64,000 nt of DNA from BOG-994 sp049514215 (GCA_049514215.1 JBEKVI010000002.1:1-64000), one strand, 5' to 3'. Counted from the stretch's first letter, positions 33,618 to 42,956 are shown. The notes: a model not told the origin generated them from the letters alone. A program made the numbers and translations.

Positions 33618-35774
33618 GTGTTCAACAAGATCTCTAAAACCTTCCAGTACGGGCAGCATCAAGTCACGCTTGAGACGGGAGAAATGGCACGTCAAGCCAG
33701 CGGCGCGGTGCTGGTGAGCGTCGACGACACGGTGGTCTTGGCGACCGTCGTTGCGGCCAAGTCGGCCCGCTCGGGACAGGATTTCTTCCCCTTGACGGTG
33801 GACTACATCGAAAAGACCTATGCCGCCGGACGGATCCCCGGCGGATTTTTCAAGCGCGAGGGCAAGCCGAGCGAAAAAGAGACGCTCACTTCCCGACTGA
33901 TCGACCGGCCCCTGCGGCCCCTGTTTCCCGAAGGCTTCTATAACGAGGTCCAGGTCATCATCCACGTGCTCTCGGTCAATCCGGAAGTCGACCCCGACAT
34001 CCCCGCGTTGGTGGGCGCCTCGGCCGCTTTGGCGATCTCGGGCATTCCGTTCGCGGGCCCGATCGGCGCCGCGCGCGTGGCTTACGTCGACGGTCAATAT
34101 GTTCTGAACCCCACGAAGACCCAACTGTCCACGTCCGGGCTCGACCTGGTCGTGGCGGGGACCGAGCAAGCCGTCCTCATGGTCGAGTCGGAGGCCCATC
34201 AACTTCCCGAGGACGTCATGCTCGGTGCCGTCGTCTTCGGGCACGAACAGATGCAAGCGGCGATCACGGCCATTCACGATCTGGTGCGCGATGCCGGCAA
34301 ACCCGAATGGGATTGGGTGGCCCCGCCCAAAAACGAGGCCCTGCTCAATCGTGTGAAGCATTTTGCGGAAGCCGATCTGCGTGCGGCGTACCTGATTCGC
34401 GAGAAGCAGCAGCGTTCCCAGCAGCTGAGCCAGATCTCCAAGCACGTTCTCGAACAGCTCACCGAAGAGGCGCAAAAAGTCGGCGGGGTCGCCCCTGACG
34501 AGGTCGAGGTCGGCAATATCCTTTTCGAGCTCGAGTCGAAGATCGTGCGCAGCCAGATCCTTGAGGGAGAGCCGCGTATCGACGGACGCGACACGCGCAC
34601 GGTGCGTCCCATCGCCATTCGCACCGGTCTTTTGCCGCGCACCCACGGGTCGGCGTTGTTCACCCGCGGCGAGACCCAGGCCATGGTGATTGCAACGCTG
34701 GGCACGGCGCGCGATGAACAGATCATCGATGCGCTCATGGGCGAATATCGCGATCGCTTCATGCTCCACTACAACATGCCTCCGTTCGCCACGGGCGAGA
34801 CCGGCCGCGTTGGGACCCCGAAGCGACGCGAGATCGGACACGGGCGTCTGGCCAAGCGCGCCTTGGCGGCGTGTCTGCCGTCTGCCGAAGAATTCAGCTA
34901 TTCGATCCGGGTGGTCTCGGAGATCACGGAATCCAACGGCTCCTCGTCTATGGCCTCGGTCTGCGGAGGCTGTCTGGCGCTGATGGATGCGGGCGTGCCG
35001 ATGAAGGCCCACGTTGCCGGGATTGCCATGGGTCTCATCAAAGAGGGCAACAAGTTTGCCGTATTGACCGACATCCTGGGCGATGAAGACCACCTGGGCG
35101 ATATGGACTTCAAGGTCGCCGGTACGACCACGGGCGTGACCGCGCTGCAGATGGACATCAAGATCCAGGGGATCACCAAGGAAATCATGCAAGTCGCTCT
35201 GGCGCAGGCGCGCGAGGCGCGCTTGCATATCCTGGGCAAGATGCAAGAGGCGCTTCCCCACTTTAAGACCGAGCTCTCGGATTTTGCTCCGCGCCTGATC
35301 ACGCTCAAGATCAATCCGGAAAAGATCCGGGACGTGATTGGCAAGGGAGGCGCGACCATCCGGGCCCTGACCGAGGAGACCGGCACGCAGATCGACATCA
35401 ACGACACAGGGATTGTCACCATCGCGTCCGTCGACGCCGCCGCGGGCCAGATCGCGAAAAAGCGCATCGAGGAGTTGACCGCCGAAGTCGAAGTGGGTTC
35501 GGTCTACGAGGGAACCGTCCTAAAACTGCTCGACTTTGGTGCGATCGTGCAAGTGCTGCCCGGCAAGGATGGTCTGCTGCACATCAGCCAAATCGCCCAG
35601 GAGCGGGTCAATGCGGTGTCCGATTACCTGAAGGAAGGCCAGACGGTCAAGGTCAAGGTCCTCGAAGCGGACGATAAAGGCCGTCTGCGCCTGTCGATGA
35701 AGGCGCTCGCGGCAGAACAGGCCAGTGCCCCCGCACCTGCGCCTGCCGCAGCCGCAGAAGAACCCCAGGCCTAG
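33618..35774 (+). CDS. pnp: Polyribonucleotide nucleotidyltransferase (PNPase)
   Basis: A phosphorolytic 3'-5' exoribonuclease and degradosome component of 718 residues. Two RNase PH-like domains are present (GRIPGGFFKREGKPSEKETLTSR in the first; DGRDTRTVRPIAI and FMLHYNMPPFATGETGRVG in the second). They are followed by a KH domain (IRDVIGKGGATIRAL) and an S1 domain (GSVYEGTVLKLLDFGAIVQ). The C-terminus is an Ala/Pro-rich tail. The start is GTG 33618 after AGGAAACC. Confidence 0.96.
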   Translation: MFNKISKTFQYGQHQVTLETGEMARQASGAVLVSVDDTVVLATVVAAKSARSGQDFFPLTVDYIEKTYAAGRIPGGFFKREGKPSEKETLTSRLIDRPLRPLFPEGFYNEVQVIIHVLSVNPEVDPDIPALVGASAALAISGIPFAGPIGAARVAYVDGQYVLNPTKTQLSTSGLDLVVAGTEQAVLMVESEAHQLPEDVMLGAVVFGHEQMQAAITAIHDLVRDAGKPEWDWVAPPKNEALLNRVKHFAEADLRAAYLIREKQQRSQQLSQISKHVLEQLTEEAQKVGGVAPDEVEVGNILFELESKIVRSQILEGEPRIDGRDTRTVRPIAIRTGLLPRTHGSALFTRGETQAMVIATLGTARDEQIIDALMGEYRDRFMLHYNMPPFATGETGRVGTPKRREIGHGRLAKRALAACLPSAEEFSYSIRVVSEITESNGSSSMASVCGGCLALMDAGVPMKAHVAGIAMGLIKEGNKFAVLTDILGDEDHLGDMDFKVAGTTTGVTALQMDIKIQGITKEIMQVALAQAREARLHILGKMQEALPHFKTELSDFAPRLITLKINPEKIRDVIGKGGATIRALTEETGTQIDINDTGIVTIASVDAAAGQIAKKRIEELTAEVEVGSVYEGTVLKLLDFGAIVQVLPGKDGLLHISQIAQERVNAVSDYLKEGQTVKVKVLEADDKGRLRLSMKALAAEQASAPAPAPAAAAEEPQA

Positions 35775-35789
35775 GATCTGCTGGATGTG

Positions 35790-35811
35790 CCGGGCGCCCA
35801 CGGGCGCCCGG
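35790..35811 (+). terminator. GC-rich hairpin after pnp
   Basis: A perfect 10-bp inverted repeat, CCGGGCGCCC (35790-35799) and GGGCGCCCGG (35802-35811), with a two-base centre, 16 bases after the pnp stop. Only TT follows, so it may act as an RNA 3'-end stabiliser rather than a full terminator. Confidence 0.5.
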
Positions 35812-35830
35812 TTACGAGCGACAGCGTTCG

Positions 35831-37084
35831 GTGGAGTCGCGACAAAGGGGTCTTTGGCCTTTGAATTTCAAAAGCTGGCCTGCATCGCTAAAGGCCCTGG
35901 GCCATCGGAATTTTCGCATCTATTTTTCCGGGCAGCTCGTCTCCCTGGTCGGTACCTGGATGCAAAACGTGGCGATGAGCTGGCTCGCCTACCGCATCGG
36001 CCATCTGGTCTGGCTTTTGGGTGCCATCACGTTTTTTCAGCAGATTCCGATGCTGGTGCTGGCTCCGTTCACCGGGGTCCTACTGGATCGCATTGACCGC
36101 TTGCGGCTGCTGCGGGTGACGCAGTCGCTTTCGATCATTCCGGCGCTGCTGGCGGCGATTCTGACTTTCATGGGGCATGTGCAGGTCTGGCAACTCATGG
36201 TCCTGGCGGGCTGCCTGGGGTTGATCAATGCCGTCGACGTTCCCGCAAGGCAAAGCCTCATCGTTGGATTGATCGCCGACCGGGAGGCGTTACCCAACGC
36301 CATCGCGATGAACTCCCTCGCCGTCAATTCGGCCCGCCTGGTGGGGCCGGCGATCGCGGGTCTGGTGGTCGCACTCATCGGCGAGGCCATGTGCTTCTTG
36401 CTTAATGCGATCAGCTATCTCGCCGTGGTCCTGGCTTTGTTTCGGGTCCGCATGGAACGCGCGAGTCCCGCGCACCCGCCCGGCACGGGCGGAATTCGAG
36501 AAGGCTGGGCCTACGCTGCGCACCGCGGCTCGATTCGAACCCTCCTGCTCCTGGTCGCTGTCGCGAGTCTGTTGGTCCAACCTTATACCGTCGTCATGCC
36601 CTACTACGCACGCGACGTCTTTGGAGGTGACTCGCGCACTCTGGGGGTGCTTCTGGCCTGCTCGGGCGCTGGAGCCTTGTGTGCGTCGGCGTTTCTGCTG
36701 ACCCGTCCCCACATTCACGCCCTGGTGCAGACCGTCCGCTGGAGCGCGGTGCTGGCGAGCCTTGCTGCGATGGCCTTCTCGCACAGTCACGTTCTGGGTC
36801 TGAGCTGCCTTTTGCTCATTGCGACCGGGTTCGGCATGATCGCAACCGCTGCCGCCTGCAACACCCTCATCCAGTCGATCGTCCCCGACGCACTTCGGGG
36901 CAGGGTGATGGCCCTCTACTCCGCCAGTTTCATCGGCGTGGCCCCGGTGGGCAGTCTGCTTGTGAGCAGTACTGCGCAGCGTGTGGGTGTACCCGACACG
37001 CTTCTGGGTTGTGGCCTCATTGCGGCGGCACTGAGCCTGGCGCTGGGCCGGGGATTGCGCCACGTGCGAGCCGACCTCCCTTAG
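35831..37084 (+). CDS. MFS transporter (MFS_3, EntS-like exporter family)
   Basis: A 12-helix major facilitator protein of about 417 residues. The N-terminal RNFRIYFSGQLVSLVGTWMQNVAMSWLAY and the LDRIDRLRLLRVTQ loop match the MFS_3 group that includes the enterobactin exporter EntS and many drug or metabolite exporters. The GVLLDRIDR loop 2 is the group's version of the MFS signature. The start is GTG 35831 or, ten codons later, TTG 35861. The substrate is unknown; no siderophore genes are nearby. Confidence 0.8.
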   Translation: MESRQRGLWPLNFKSWPASLKALGHRNFRIYFSGQLVSLVGTWMQNVAMSWLAYRIGHLVWLLGAITFFQQIPMLVLAPFTGVLLDRIDRLRLLRVTQSLSIIPALLAAILTFMGHVQVWQLMVLAGCLGLINAVDVPARQSLIVGLIADREALPNAIAMNSLAVNSARLVGPAIAGLVVALIGEAMCFLLNAISYLAVVLALFRVRMERASPAHPPGTGGIREGWAYAAHRGSIRTLLLLVAVASLLVQPYTVVMPYYARDVFGGDSRTLGVLLACSGAGALCASAFLLTRPHIHALVQTVRWSAVLASLAAMAFSHSHVLGLSCLLLIATGFGMIATAAACNTLIQSIVPDALRGRVMALYSASFIGVAPVGSLLVSSTAQRVGVPDTLLGCGLIAAALSLALGRGLRHVRADLP

Positions 37085-37170
37085 GGTTGACGCTCGACAT
37101 CGCGACCGGCGCGGCTCGGTCGCACGCGCGATAATGGGGGTTGGATCGGAGAAGACGAGGAGGGCGACGG

Positions 37171-38148
37171 ATGCTGGTGATCGAAATTCAAAAGCCGGGG
37201 GGCCCGGAGGTGTTGGTCCCAAGCGAGCGGCCCACCCCCGAGCTCAAGCCGGGGGAGGTGCTCATCAAGGTCGCAGCCGCCGGGGTCAATCGGCCTGACG
37301 TCCTCCAGCGCACGGGTAACTACCCGGTGCCTGCGGGGGCCTCGGACATTCCGGGGCTCGAGATCGCGGGAACGATCGTCGCAGGGGATACGGCGGGCTC
37401 TGGTCTGGCAATAGGACAGGCCGTGTGTGCCCTCGTGCAAGGCGGCGGCTACGCGGAGTTCTGTGCAGCGCCCCTGGGTCAATGCCTTCCCATCCCGAAG
37501 GGGCTCTCAGAGATCGAGGCAGCGTCACTTCCCGAGACTTTCTTTACGGTGTGGACCAACGTCTTCGACCGAGCGCGCCTGGCTCCCGGAGAAACGCTGC
37601 TGGTCCAGGGAGGCACGAGCGGGATCGGGGTGGCGGCAGTGCAAATTGCTCACGCGTTCGGTCATCGGGTGTTCGCAACCGCCGGCTCCGACGAAAAAGC
37701 GAGGGCTTGCGAGGCCCTCGGAGCCGCACGGGGCATCAACTACCGGACGGAGGATTTTGCCGATGTCGTCGCCCAGGAAACCGCGAACAAAGGCGTCGAT
37801 GTCGTTTTGGACATGATCGCAGGGCACTATCTGCGGCGTGAAATTGCCTGCCTTGCCGACGATGGACGTATTGCGCTCATCGCGCTTTTAGGGGGCGCAA
37901 AAGCCGAACTGGATCTCGGTCAGATCCTGCGCCGGCGGCTGACCGTGTCCGGCTCGACCTTGCGTCCAAGGTCGGTGGAGTTCAAAACCGCCATCGCCCG
38001 GCGCCTAGAAGAGCGCGTCTGGCCACTTCTGGAGAAAAAAGCGATTCGACCGGTGGTTTTCAAGACCTTTGCGCTCAAAGACGCCTCCGAGGCGCATCGC
38101 CTGATGGAGTCTAGCCAGCACATCGGAAAAATCGTTCTTGCAGTGTAG
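37171..38148 (+). CDS. NAD(P)H quinone oxidoreductase, PIG3/zeta-crystallin-like
   Basis: A zinc-less medium-chain dehydrogenase/reductase of 325 residues. The N-terminal GroES-like domain has VNRPDVLQRTGNYPVP. The Rossmann nucleotide fold has QGGTSGIGVAAVQIAH, and the end shows the usual HIGKIVLAV. This PIG3-type family reduces quinones with NADPH. ATG 37171 is chosen because GAGGAGGGCGACGG lies directly upstream; a TTG 30 bases earlier adds a basic stretch without homology. Confidence 0.87.
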   Translation: MLVIEIQKPGGPEVLVPSERPTPELKPGEVLIKVAAAGVNRPDVLQRTGNYPVPAGASDIPGLEIAGTIVAGDTAGSGLAIGQAVCALVQGGGYAEFCAAPLGQCLPIPKGLSEIEAASLPETFFTVWTNVFDRARLAPGETLLVQGGTSGIGVAAVQIAHAFGHRVFATAGSDEKARACEALGAARGINYRTEDFADVVAQETANKGVDVVLDMIAGHYLRREIACLADDGRIALIALLGGAKAELDLGQILRRRLTVSGSTLRPRSVEFKTAIARRLEERVWPLLEKKAIRPVVFKTFALKDASEAHRLMESSQHIGKIVLAV

Positions 38149-38190
38149 CAATTTAGGCGTCTTCCGGTCCCGCCTCAAAAGGGGGCGCAT

Positions 38191-38220
38191 TTGACCGTGC
38201 CGACGCGAAAACGCTACAAT
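38191..38220 (+). promoter_or_regulatory. Candidate sigma70 promoter for tpiA-secG
   Basis: TTGACC (38191-38196) and TACAAT (38215-38220) are separated by 18 bases and sit 28 bases upstream of the tpiA ATG. This is the best promoter match I found in the window. Confidence 0.65.
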
Positions 38221-38248
38221 TCGGCGGTTTTGGAGAAGGCTGGTCACG

Positions 38249-39013
38249 ATGCTGCAGCGCACGAAAATGGTTGTCGGGAATTGGAAAATGAACGGCAATC
38301 ACGCGCAAAATGCCCTTCTCTTGGGCGCTTTGCGCGCAGGACTTCGCACCGCTTCCAAAGCACTTGTGGGAGTATGCGTGCCGTACCCTTATCTGGGCCA
38401 GGCCCGGGACGGGCTTTCGGACAGTGCGATCTTCTGGGCTGCGCAAGACGTCAGTGATGAAGAAAGTGGCGCCTACACGGGGCAGGTTTCTGCGTCGATG
38501 CTCTCTGATTTTGGATGTGCCATGACTCTGGTGGGTCATTCGGAACGGCGCGGATTCAACGGCGAGTCCAACCAATTGGTGGCGAGAAAGGCCAAGCGCG
38601 CGCTGTCGACTCGCATCCGGCCCATCGTTTGCGTGGGTGAAACGCTCGAGGAGCGTGAAGCCGGTCACACCGAGGAAGTTGTATTGGCGCAGCTTCAGGC
38701 GGTGCTCGAGGAGCTCGCCGCGGCCGAGCTCGATCAGTTGGTGCTGGCCTACGAGCCGGTCTGGGCGATCGGTACGGGACGCACCGCCACGCCCGGGCAG
38801 GCGCAGGAGGTCCATGCGATGTTGCGAAGGCAAGTTGCACAAAAGAGTCTACCGGCTGCAGAGGCCCTGACGATTCTCTACGGGGGCAGCGTCAAGCCCG
38901 CGAACGCTGCGGAACTGTTTAGGATGACCGACATCGACGGGGCCTTAGTTGGGGGTGCGTCGTTGAACGCAGACGATTTTCTGGCCATCGTTGATGCGAT
39001 GGAAAAAGGCTAG
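38249..39013 (+). CDS. tpiA: Triosephosphate isomerase
   Basis: The glycolytic TIM-barrel enzyme interconverting DHAP and glyceraldehyde-3-phosphate, 254 residues. The catalytic Lys is in VVGNWKMNG, His in VGHSERR and Glu in AYEPVWAIGTG; the phosphate loop is LYGGSVKPAN. It is followed by secG after 19 bases. Confidence 0.96.
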   Translation: MLQRTKMVVGNWKMNGNHAQNALLLGALRAGLRTASKALVGVCVPYPYLGQARDGLSDSAIFWAAQDVSDEESGAYTGQVSASMLSDFGCAMTLVGHSERRGFNGESNQLVARKAKRALSTRIRPIVCVGETLEEREAGHTEEVVLAQLQAVLEELAAAELDQLVLAYEPVWAIGTGRTATPGQAQEVHAMLRRQVAQKSLPAAEALTILYGGSVKPANAAELFRMTDIDGALVGGASLNADDFLAIVDAMEKG

Positions 39014-39032
39014 GTTTGGCATTGGATACAGC

Positions 39033-39425
39033 ATGGAAATACTAAGATACGTTATCTACGCGCTCATGTTCCTTTCGGCGCTGGGCATTATCGGACTGGT
39101 TTTGCTCCAGCACGGCAAGGGTGCCGACATGGGGACGGGATTTGGGGCGGGCGCCTCGGGAAGCCTCTTTGGAGCGACCGGATCGGCCAACTTTCTGTCG
39201 CGCTCGACCGCGGTTCTCGCGGTGGTGTTCTTCGCCGCGACTCTGGCGTTGAGCTGGTTTGCGAACAATCGCCCAAGGCTGGCACCGGGAGCAACTGAAA
39301 ACCTGCCAACGCAGGTTTTGCCGAGTCCCAAGCAGGACAATCTACCCGGAACGCTTCCGGCCGAACCCAAGGCACCGCCAAGCGGGGTGCCGGCCTCAGG
39401 TGGCGGAAGCGAGATTCCGAAGTAA
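39033..39425 (+). CDS. secG: Protein-export membrane protein SecG
   Basis: The small SecYEG subunit, 130 residues with two transmembrane helices (YALMFLSALGIIGLVLLQ and AVLAVVFFAATLALSWF) flanking the conserved GKGADMGTGFGAGASGSLFG loop. A Pro-rich C-terminal tail of about 50 residues is longer than in E. coli but common in betaproteobacteria. The homologous part begins at ATG 39033. A tRNA-Leu gene follows 35 bases later. Confidence 0.93.
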   Translation: MEILRYVIYALMFLSALGIIGLVLLQHGKGADMGTGFGAGASGSLFGATGSANFLSRSTAVLAVVFFAATLALSWFANNRPRLAPGATENLPTQVLPSPKQDNLPGTLPAEPKAPPSGVPASGGGSEIPK

Positions 39426-39460
39426 AGTGCAGTATGGCAGGCGAGAGTCTGGTGTTCAGT

Positions 39461-39545
39461 GCCGACGTGGTGAAATTGGTAGACACGCTATCTTGAGGGG
39501 GTAGTGGCGAAAGCTGTGCGAGTTCGAGTCTCGCCGTCGGCACCA
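39461..39545 (+). tRNA. tRNA-Leu (anticodon GAG)
   Basis: 85-nt type II tRNA: acceptor GCCGACG/CGTCGGC, D-arm with AATTGGTAGAC, anticodon stem CTATC/GGTAG around loop TTGAGGG (anticodon GAG), an extra arm, T-loop AGTTCGAGTCT, and an encoded CCA at 39543-39545. Its place after secG is the same as leuU in many proteobacteria. Confidence 0.95.
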
Positions 39546-39556
39546 ATGAATTGATC

Positions 39557-39615
39557 GCGCAAACCTGGAGAAGAGGTACGGGTCTGACCCGGATTTGGGT
39601 CAACCTCTTTTGCGC
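39557..39615 (+). terminator. Long imperfect hairpin between tRNA-Leu and nuoA
   Basis: Nested inverted repeats: GCGCAAA (39557-39563) with TTTGCGC (39609-39615), AAGAGGT (39571-39577) with ACCTCTT (39603-39609), and GACCC (39586-39590) with GGGTC (39597-39601). The right arm runs into TTTT. It can act as a terminator for the secG-tRNA transcript, or as a structured leader of the nuo operon, whose first gene starts about 50 bases on. Confidence 0.6.
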
Positions 39616-39663
39616 GGATGAGAAAGCCCTAATCCGAACCGAGTGCATGACCAGGATGCTGCC

Positions 39664-40023
39664 TTGAATCTCGAAAACTATTTCCCGGTGCTGTTGTTCA
39701 TCCTGGTTGGCACCATCGTGGGGGTCGCTGCCGTCACGCTGGGCAGTCTGGTCTCGCCCAGCCATCCCGATAGCGAAAAGTTGTCGCCCTACGAATGCGG
39801 CTTCGAGGCTTTCGAGGATGCACGCATGCGCTTTGACGTGCGCTACTACCTGGTTGCGATCCTGTTCATCCTTTTTGATCTCGAGACCGCGTTCTTCTTT
39901 CCATGGGCGGTTGCGCTTCACGATCTCGGGCTTTACGGATTTATGACGATGGTCGTGTTCGTCATCGAATTTGCGGTAGGCTTTTGGTACATCTGGAAGA
40001 AGGGCGCGCTCGACTGGGAGTGA
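39664..40023 (+). CDS. nuoA: NADH-quinone oxidoreductase subunit A
   Basis: A membrane subunit of complex I, 119 residues when started at TTG 39664 (NLENYFPVLLFILVG), the normal betaproteobacterial length and N-terminus. A GTG 21 bases earlier would add seven atypical residues. It has three transmembrane helices, with the conserved PYECGFEAFEDARMRFDVRYYL loop region between the first two. It opens a complete nuoA-N operon of about 14.7 kb. Confidence 0.95.
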   Translation: MNLENYFPVLLFILVGTIVGVAAVTLGSLVSPSHPDSEKLSPYECGFEAFEDARMRFDVRYYLVAILFILFDLETAFFFPWAVALHDLGLYGFMTMVVFVIEFAVGFWYIWKKGALDWE

Positions 40024-40059
40024 CCGGTCGGTGCGCCCGGCAAACAAGGCGAACGAATC

Positions 40060-40539
40060 ATGAGTATCGAAGGACGACTACAGGAAGGCTTCATCACCAC
40101 CAAGGTCGACCAGCTCCTGAACTGGACGCGCACCGGCTCGCTTTGGCCGATGACTTTCGGCTTGGCGTGTTGTGCCGTTGAGATGATGCATGCAGGCGCT
40201 GCGCGCTATGATCTGGACCGCTTCGGGGTGGTCTTTCGACCTAGTCCGCGCCAGTCGGATGTCATGATTGTGGCAGGAACCCTCTGTAACAAGATGGCGC
40301 CAGCCTTGCGCAAGGTCTACGATCAGATGACCGAGCCGCGCTGGGTCATCTCGATGGGATCTTGTGCCAACGGCGGCGGCTACTATCACTACTCCTACTC
40401 GGTGGTGCGCGGGTGCGATCGGATCGTGCCCGTGGACGTCTACGTTCCTGGATGTCCTCCGACGGCGGAGGCCCTGGTCTACGGGGTGTTGCAGCTCATG
40501 AACAAGATCAAGCGCACGAGCACGATCGCGCGCGCCTGA
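40060..40539 (+). CDS. nuoB: NADH-quinone oxidoreductase subunit B
   Basis: A peripheral-arm subunit of 159 residues carrying the terminal N2 [4Fe-4S] cluster next to the quinone site. The ligands are the tandem CC in FGLACCAVEMM, the Cys in MGSCANGGGYYHYSY and the Cys in VPGCPPTAEAL. It is 36 bases after nuoA. Confidence 0.97.
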   Translation: MSIEGRLQEGFITTKVDQLLNWTRTGSLWPMTFGLACCAVEMMHAGAARYDLDRFGVVFRPSPRQSDVMIVAGTLCNKMAPALRKVYDQMTEPRWVISMGSCANGGGYYHYSYSVVRGCDRIVPVDVYVPGCPPTAEALVYGVLQLMNKIKRTSTIARA

Positions 40540-40571
40540 GCTGCCTTTCCTCATCCACCCCAAGACCATTC

Positions 40572-41171
40572 ATGACCACCCGCCTGGAATCGCTGGAAGC
40601 GAGTTTGCGTGCTGCACTGAGCGAGCACATCGACAGCTTGAGTGTCGCCCTGGGCGAGATGACGGTGGTCTGCAAGGCGCAAAATGCCGTGCACGTAGCC
40701 ACTACCTTGCGCTCCCATCCGGATCTGCGCTTTGAGCAGCTGATCGATCTTTGTGGGGTCGACTACCTCACACACGGTCTGGAAGGCTGGACGGGCCGCC
40801 GCTTTTGCGCCGTCTCGCACCTTCTTTCGGTCAGCCTGAACTGGCGTGTGCGTCTGCGGGTATTCGCCGATGACGACGAATTTCCCGTGCTGCAGTCCTT
40901 CGTCGACGTCTGGCCTGCCGCAAACTGGTACGAGCGCGAGGCCTTCGATCTCTATGGGATCGTCTTCGAGAACCATCCGGATTTGCGACGCATCCTCACC
41001 GACTACGGCTTCATCGGCCACCCGTTCCGCAAGGACTTTCCGATCTCGGGCATGGTTGAAATGCGCTATGACCCCGAACAAAAGCGCGTGATTTATCAAC
41101 CTGTGACGATCGCCCCTCGTGAGATCGTTCCCCGCATCATTCGGGAAGAAGGGTACGGAGGGACTGCCTGA
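40572..41171 (+). CDS. nuoC: NADH-quinone oxidoreductase subunit C
   Basis: The 30-kDa-type subunit of the peripheral arm, 199 residues. Diagnostic block: ANWYEREAFDLYGIVFENHPDLRRIL followed by GHPFRKDFP. The start is ATG 40572, since the frame upstream is nuoB antiphase sequence. It is separate from nuoD, not fused as in E. coli. Confidence 0.96.
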   Translation: MTTRLESLEASLRAALSEHIDSLSVALGEMTVVCKAQNAVHVATTLRSHPDLRFEQLIDLCGVDYLTHGLEGWTGRRFCAVSHLLSVSLNWRVRLRVFADDDEFPVLQSFVDVWPAANWYEREAFDLYGIVFENHPDLRRILTDYGFIGHPFRKDFPISGMVEMRYDPEQKRVIYQPVTIAPREIVPRIIREEGYGGTA

Positions 41172-41172
41172 G

Positions 41173-42426
41173 ATGGCCGAGATCAAGAACTACACTCTGA
41201 ACTTCGGGCCCCAGCACCCGGCCGCCCACGGCGTGTTGCGGCTCGTGTTGGAGTTAGACGGCGAAGTCGTGCAACGCGCCGACCCACACATCGGCCTTTT
41301 GCATCGTGCCACGGAGAAGTTGGCCGAACAGAAGACCTATATCCAGTCCGTCCCCTACATGGATCGGCTCGATTACGTCTCGATGATGTGCAACGAGCAC
41401 GCCTACGTTATGGCCATCGAGAAACTGCTGGGCATCGACGTTCCGCTCAGGGCCCAGTACATTCGCGTCCTCTTCGATGAGATCACGCGACTGTTGAATC
41501 ACCTGCTCTGGCTCGGGGCGCATGCGCTCGACGTGGGTGCGATGGCGGTCTTCCTCTACGCCTTTCGGGAACGTGAGGAATTGATGGACTGTTATGAGGC
41601 GGTCTCAGGCGCGCGCATGCATGCGGCCTACTACCGGCCAGGCGGCGTGTATCGCGACCTGCCCGAGACGATGCCGCAGTACCGCACCTCCAAGTACAAG
41701 AATGAGCGTGCGATCAAGTCGCTCAATGAGAACCGCCAGGGTTCGCTGCTCGACTTCATCGAGGATTTCGCGACGCGCTTTCCCCGCTATGTGGACGAGT
41801 ATGAAACGCTCCTCACGGACAACCGGATCTGGAAGCAGCGCCTAGTCGGGGTTGGCGTGGTCTCGGCGGAGCGCGCTCTGGCGCTGGGCTTTACGGGGGC
41901 GATGCTGCGAGGCTCAGGCGTCGAATGGGATCTGCGCAAGAAACAGCCCTATGAGGTCTACGATCTGCTTGAGTTCGACATTCCGGTGGGAGTCAATGGG
42001 GACTGCTACGATCGCTACCTCGTGCGCATCGAGGAGATGCGGCAGTCCAATCACATCATCAAGCAGTGTATCGAGTGGCTGCGCAATCACTCCGGCCCGG
42101 TCATGATCGCCAATCATAAGGTGGCCCCGCCTTCGCGCGTGACCATGAAGACCAACATGGAAGAGTTGATCCATCACTTCAAGCTCTTCACGGAAGGGAT
42201 GCATGTGCCGCCCGGCGAGGCGTACGCGTCCATCGAGCATCCCAAGGGCGAATTTGGCATCTATCTCGTCTCCGACGGCGCTAACAAGCCTTATCGTTTG
42301 AAGATCCGGGCTCCGGGCTTTCCGCACCTGCATGCGTTAGACGAAATGTCCAGGGGACATATGATCGCCGACGTCGTGACCATCATCGGTACGCAGGACA
42401 TCGTGTTTGGAGAGATCGACCGCTAG
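41173..42426 (+). CDS. nuoD: NADH-quinone oxidoreductase subunit D
   Basis: The 49-kDa subunit, 417 residues, forming the quinone cavity with NuoB. The N-terminus has NFGPQHPAAHGVLRLVLELDGE with the quinone-site His and nearby residues. ITRLLNHLLWLGAHALD and the C-terminal FGEIDR are also conserved. It begins one base after the nuoC stop. Confidence 0.97.
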   Translation: MAEIKNYTLNFGPQHPAAHGVLRLVLELDGEVVQRADPHIGLLHRATEKLAEQKTYIQSVPYMDRLDYVSMMCNEHAYVMAIEKLLGIDVPLRAQYIRVLFDEITRLLNHLLWLGAHALDVGAMAVFLYAFREREELMDCYEAVSGARMHAAYYRPGGVYRDLPETMPQYRTSKYKNERAIKSLNENRQGSLLDFIEDFATRFPRYVDEYETLLTDNRIWKQRLVGVGVVSAERALALGFTGAMLRGSGVEWDLRKKQPYEVYDLLEFDIPVGVNGDCYDRYLVRIEEMRQSNHIIKQCIEWLRNHSGPVMIANHKVAPPSRVTMKTNMEELIHHFKLFTEGMHVPPGEAYASIEHPKGEFGIYLVSDGANKPYRLKIRAPGFPHLHALDEMSRGHMIADVVTIIGTQDIVFGEIDR

Positions 42427-42479
42427 TCACCGCCTTCAGTCGTCCGTTTCAGTTCAGGTCAAAGGCAATCATCGCAATC

Positions 42480-42956
42480 ATGCCGCTGAGTCAAGATTCC
42501 TTAAAGAAGATCGATCGGGAGGTCGCTAAGTATCCTCCCGAGGGCAAACAGTCCGCCGTCATGGCGGCATTGGCCGTCGCGCAGGACGAGTACGGATGGA
42601 TCTCGGCGCAGGCGATCGAGGAAGTCGCGCACTATCTCGGCCTGCCCCCGATCGCAGTCCAGGAGGTCGCGACCTTCTACAATATGTTCGATGTCAAGCC
42701 GGTGGGGAAGTACAAGATCAGCGTGTGCACCAATCTTCCCTGCGCCCTATCGGGTGGCGAACGCGCGGGAAGACTCCTGCAGGAGCGACTCGGGGTCACC
42801 TGGACGGAGACCACAGCCGATGGCCGTTTCACCCTGATGGAGGGTGAGTGCATGGGAGCCTGCGGCGACGCTCCCGTGATGATCGTCAACAACAAACGAA
42901 TGTGCAGTTTCATGAGCGACGAAAAAATCGATGCCTTGCTCGCCGAACTGAAATAG
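42480..42956 (+). CDS. nuoE: NADH-quinone oxidoreductase subunit E
   Basis: The 24-kDa subunit, 158 residues, with a thioredoxin-like fold and the N1a [2Fe-2S] cluster. The ligands are two Cys in VCTNLPCALSG and two in GECMGACGDAP. It is 53 bases after nuoD. Confidence 0.96.
   Translation: MPLSQDSLKKIDREVAKYPPEGKQSAVMAALAVAQDEYGWISAQAIEEVAHYLGLPPIAVQEVATFYNMFDVKPVGKYKISVCTNLPCALSGGERAGRLLQERLGVTWTETTADGRFTLMEGECMGACGDAPVMIVNNKRMCSFMSDEKIDALLAELK

Noticed and set aside
29459..39545. The two tRNA-Leu genes as a duplicated pair
   Set aside because: They have different anticodons (CAG and GAG), different sequences and different contexts, so they are ordinary isoacceptors.
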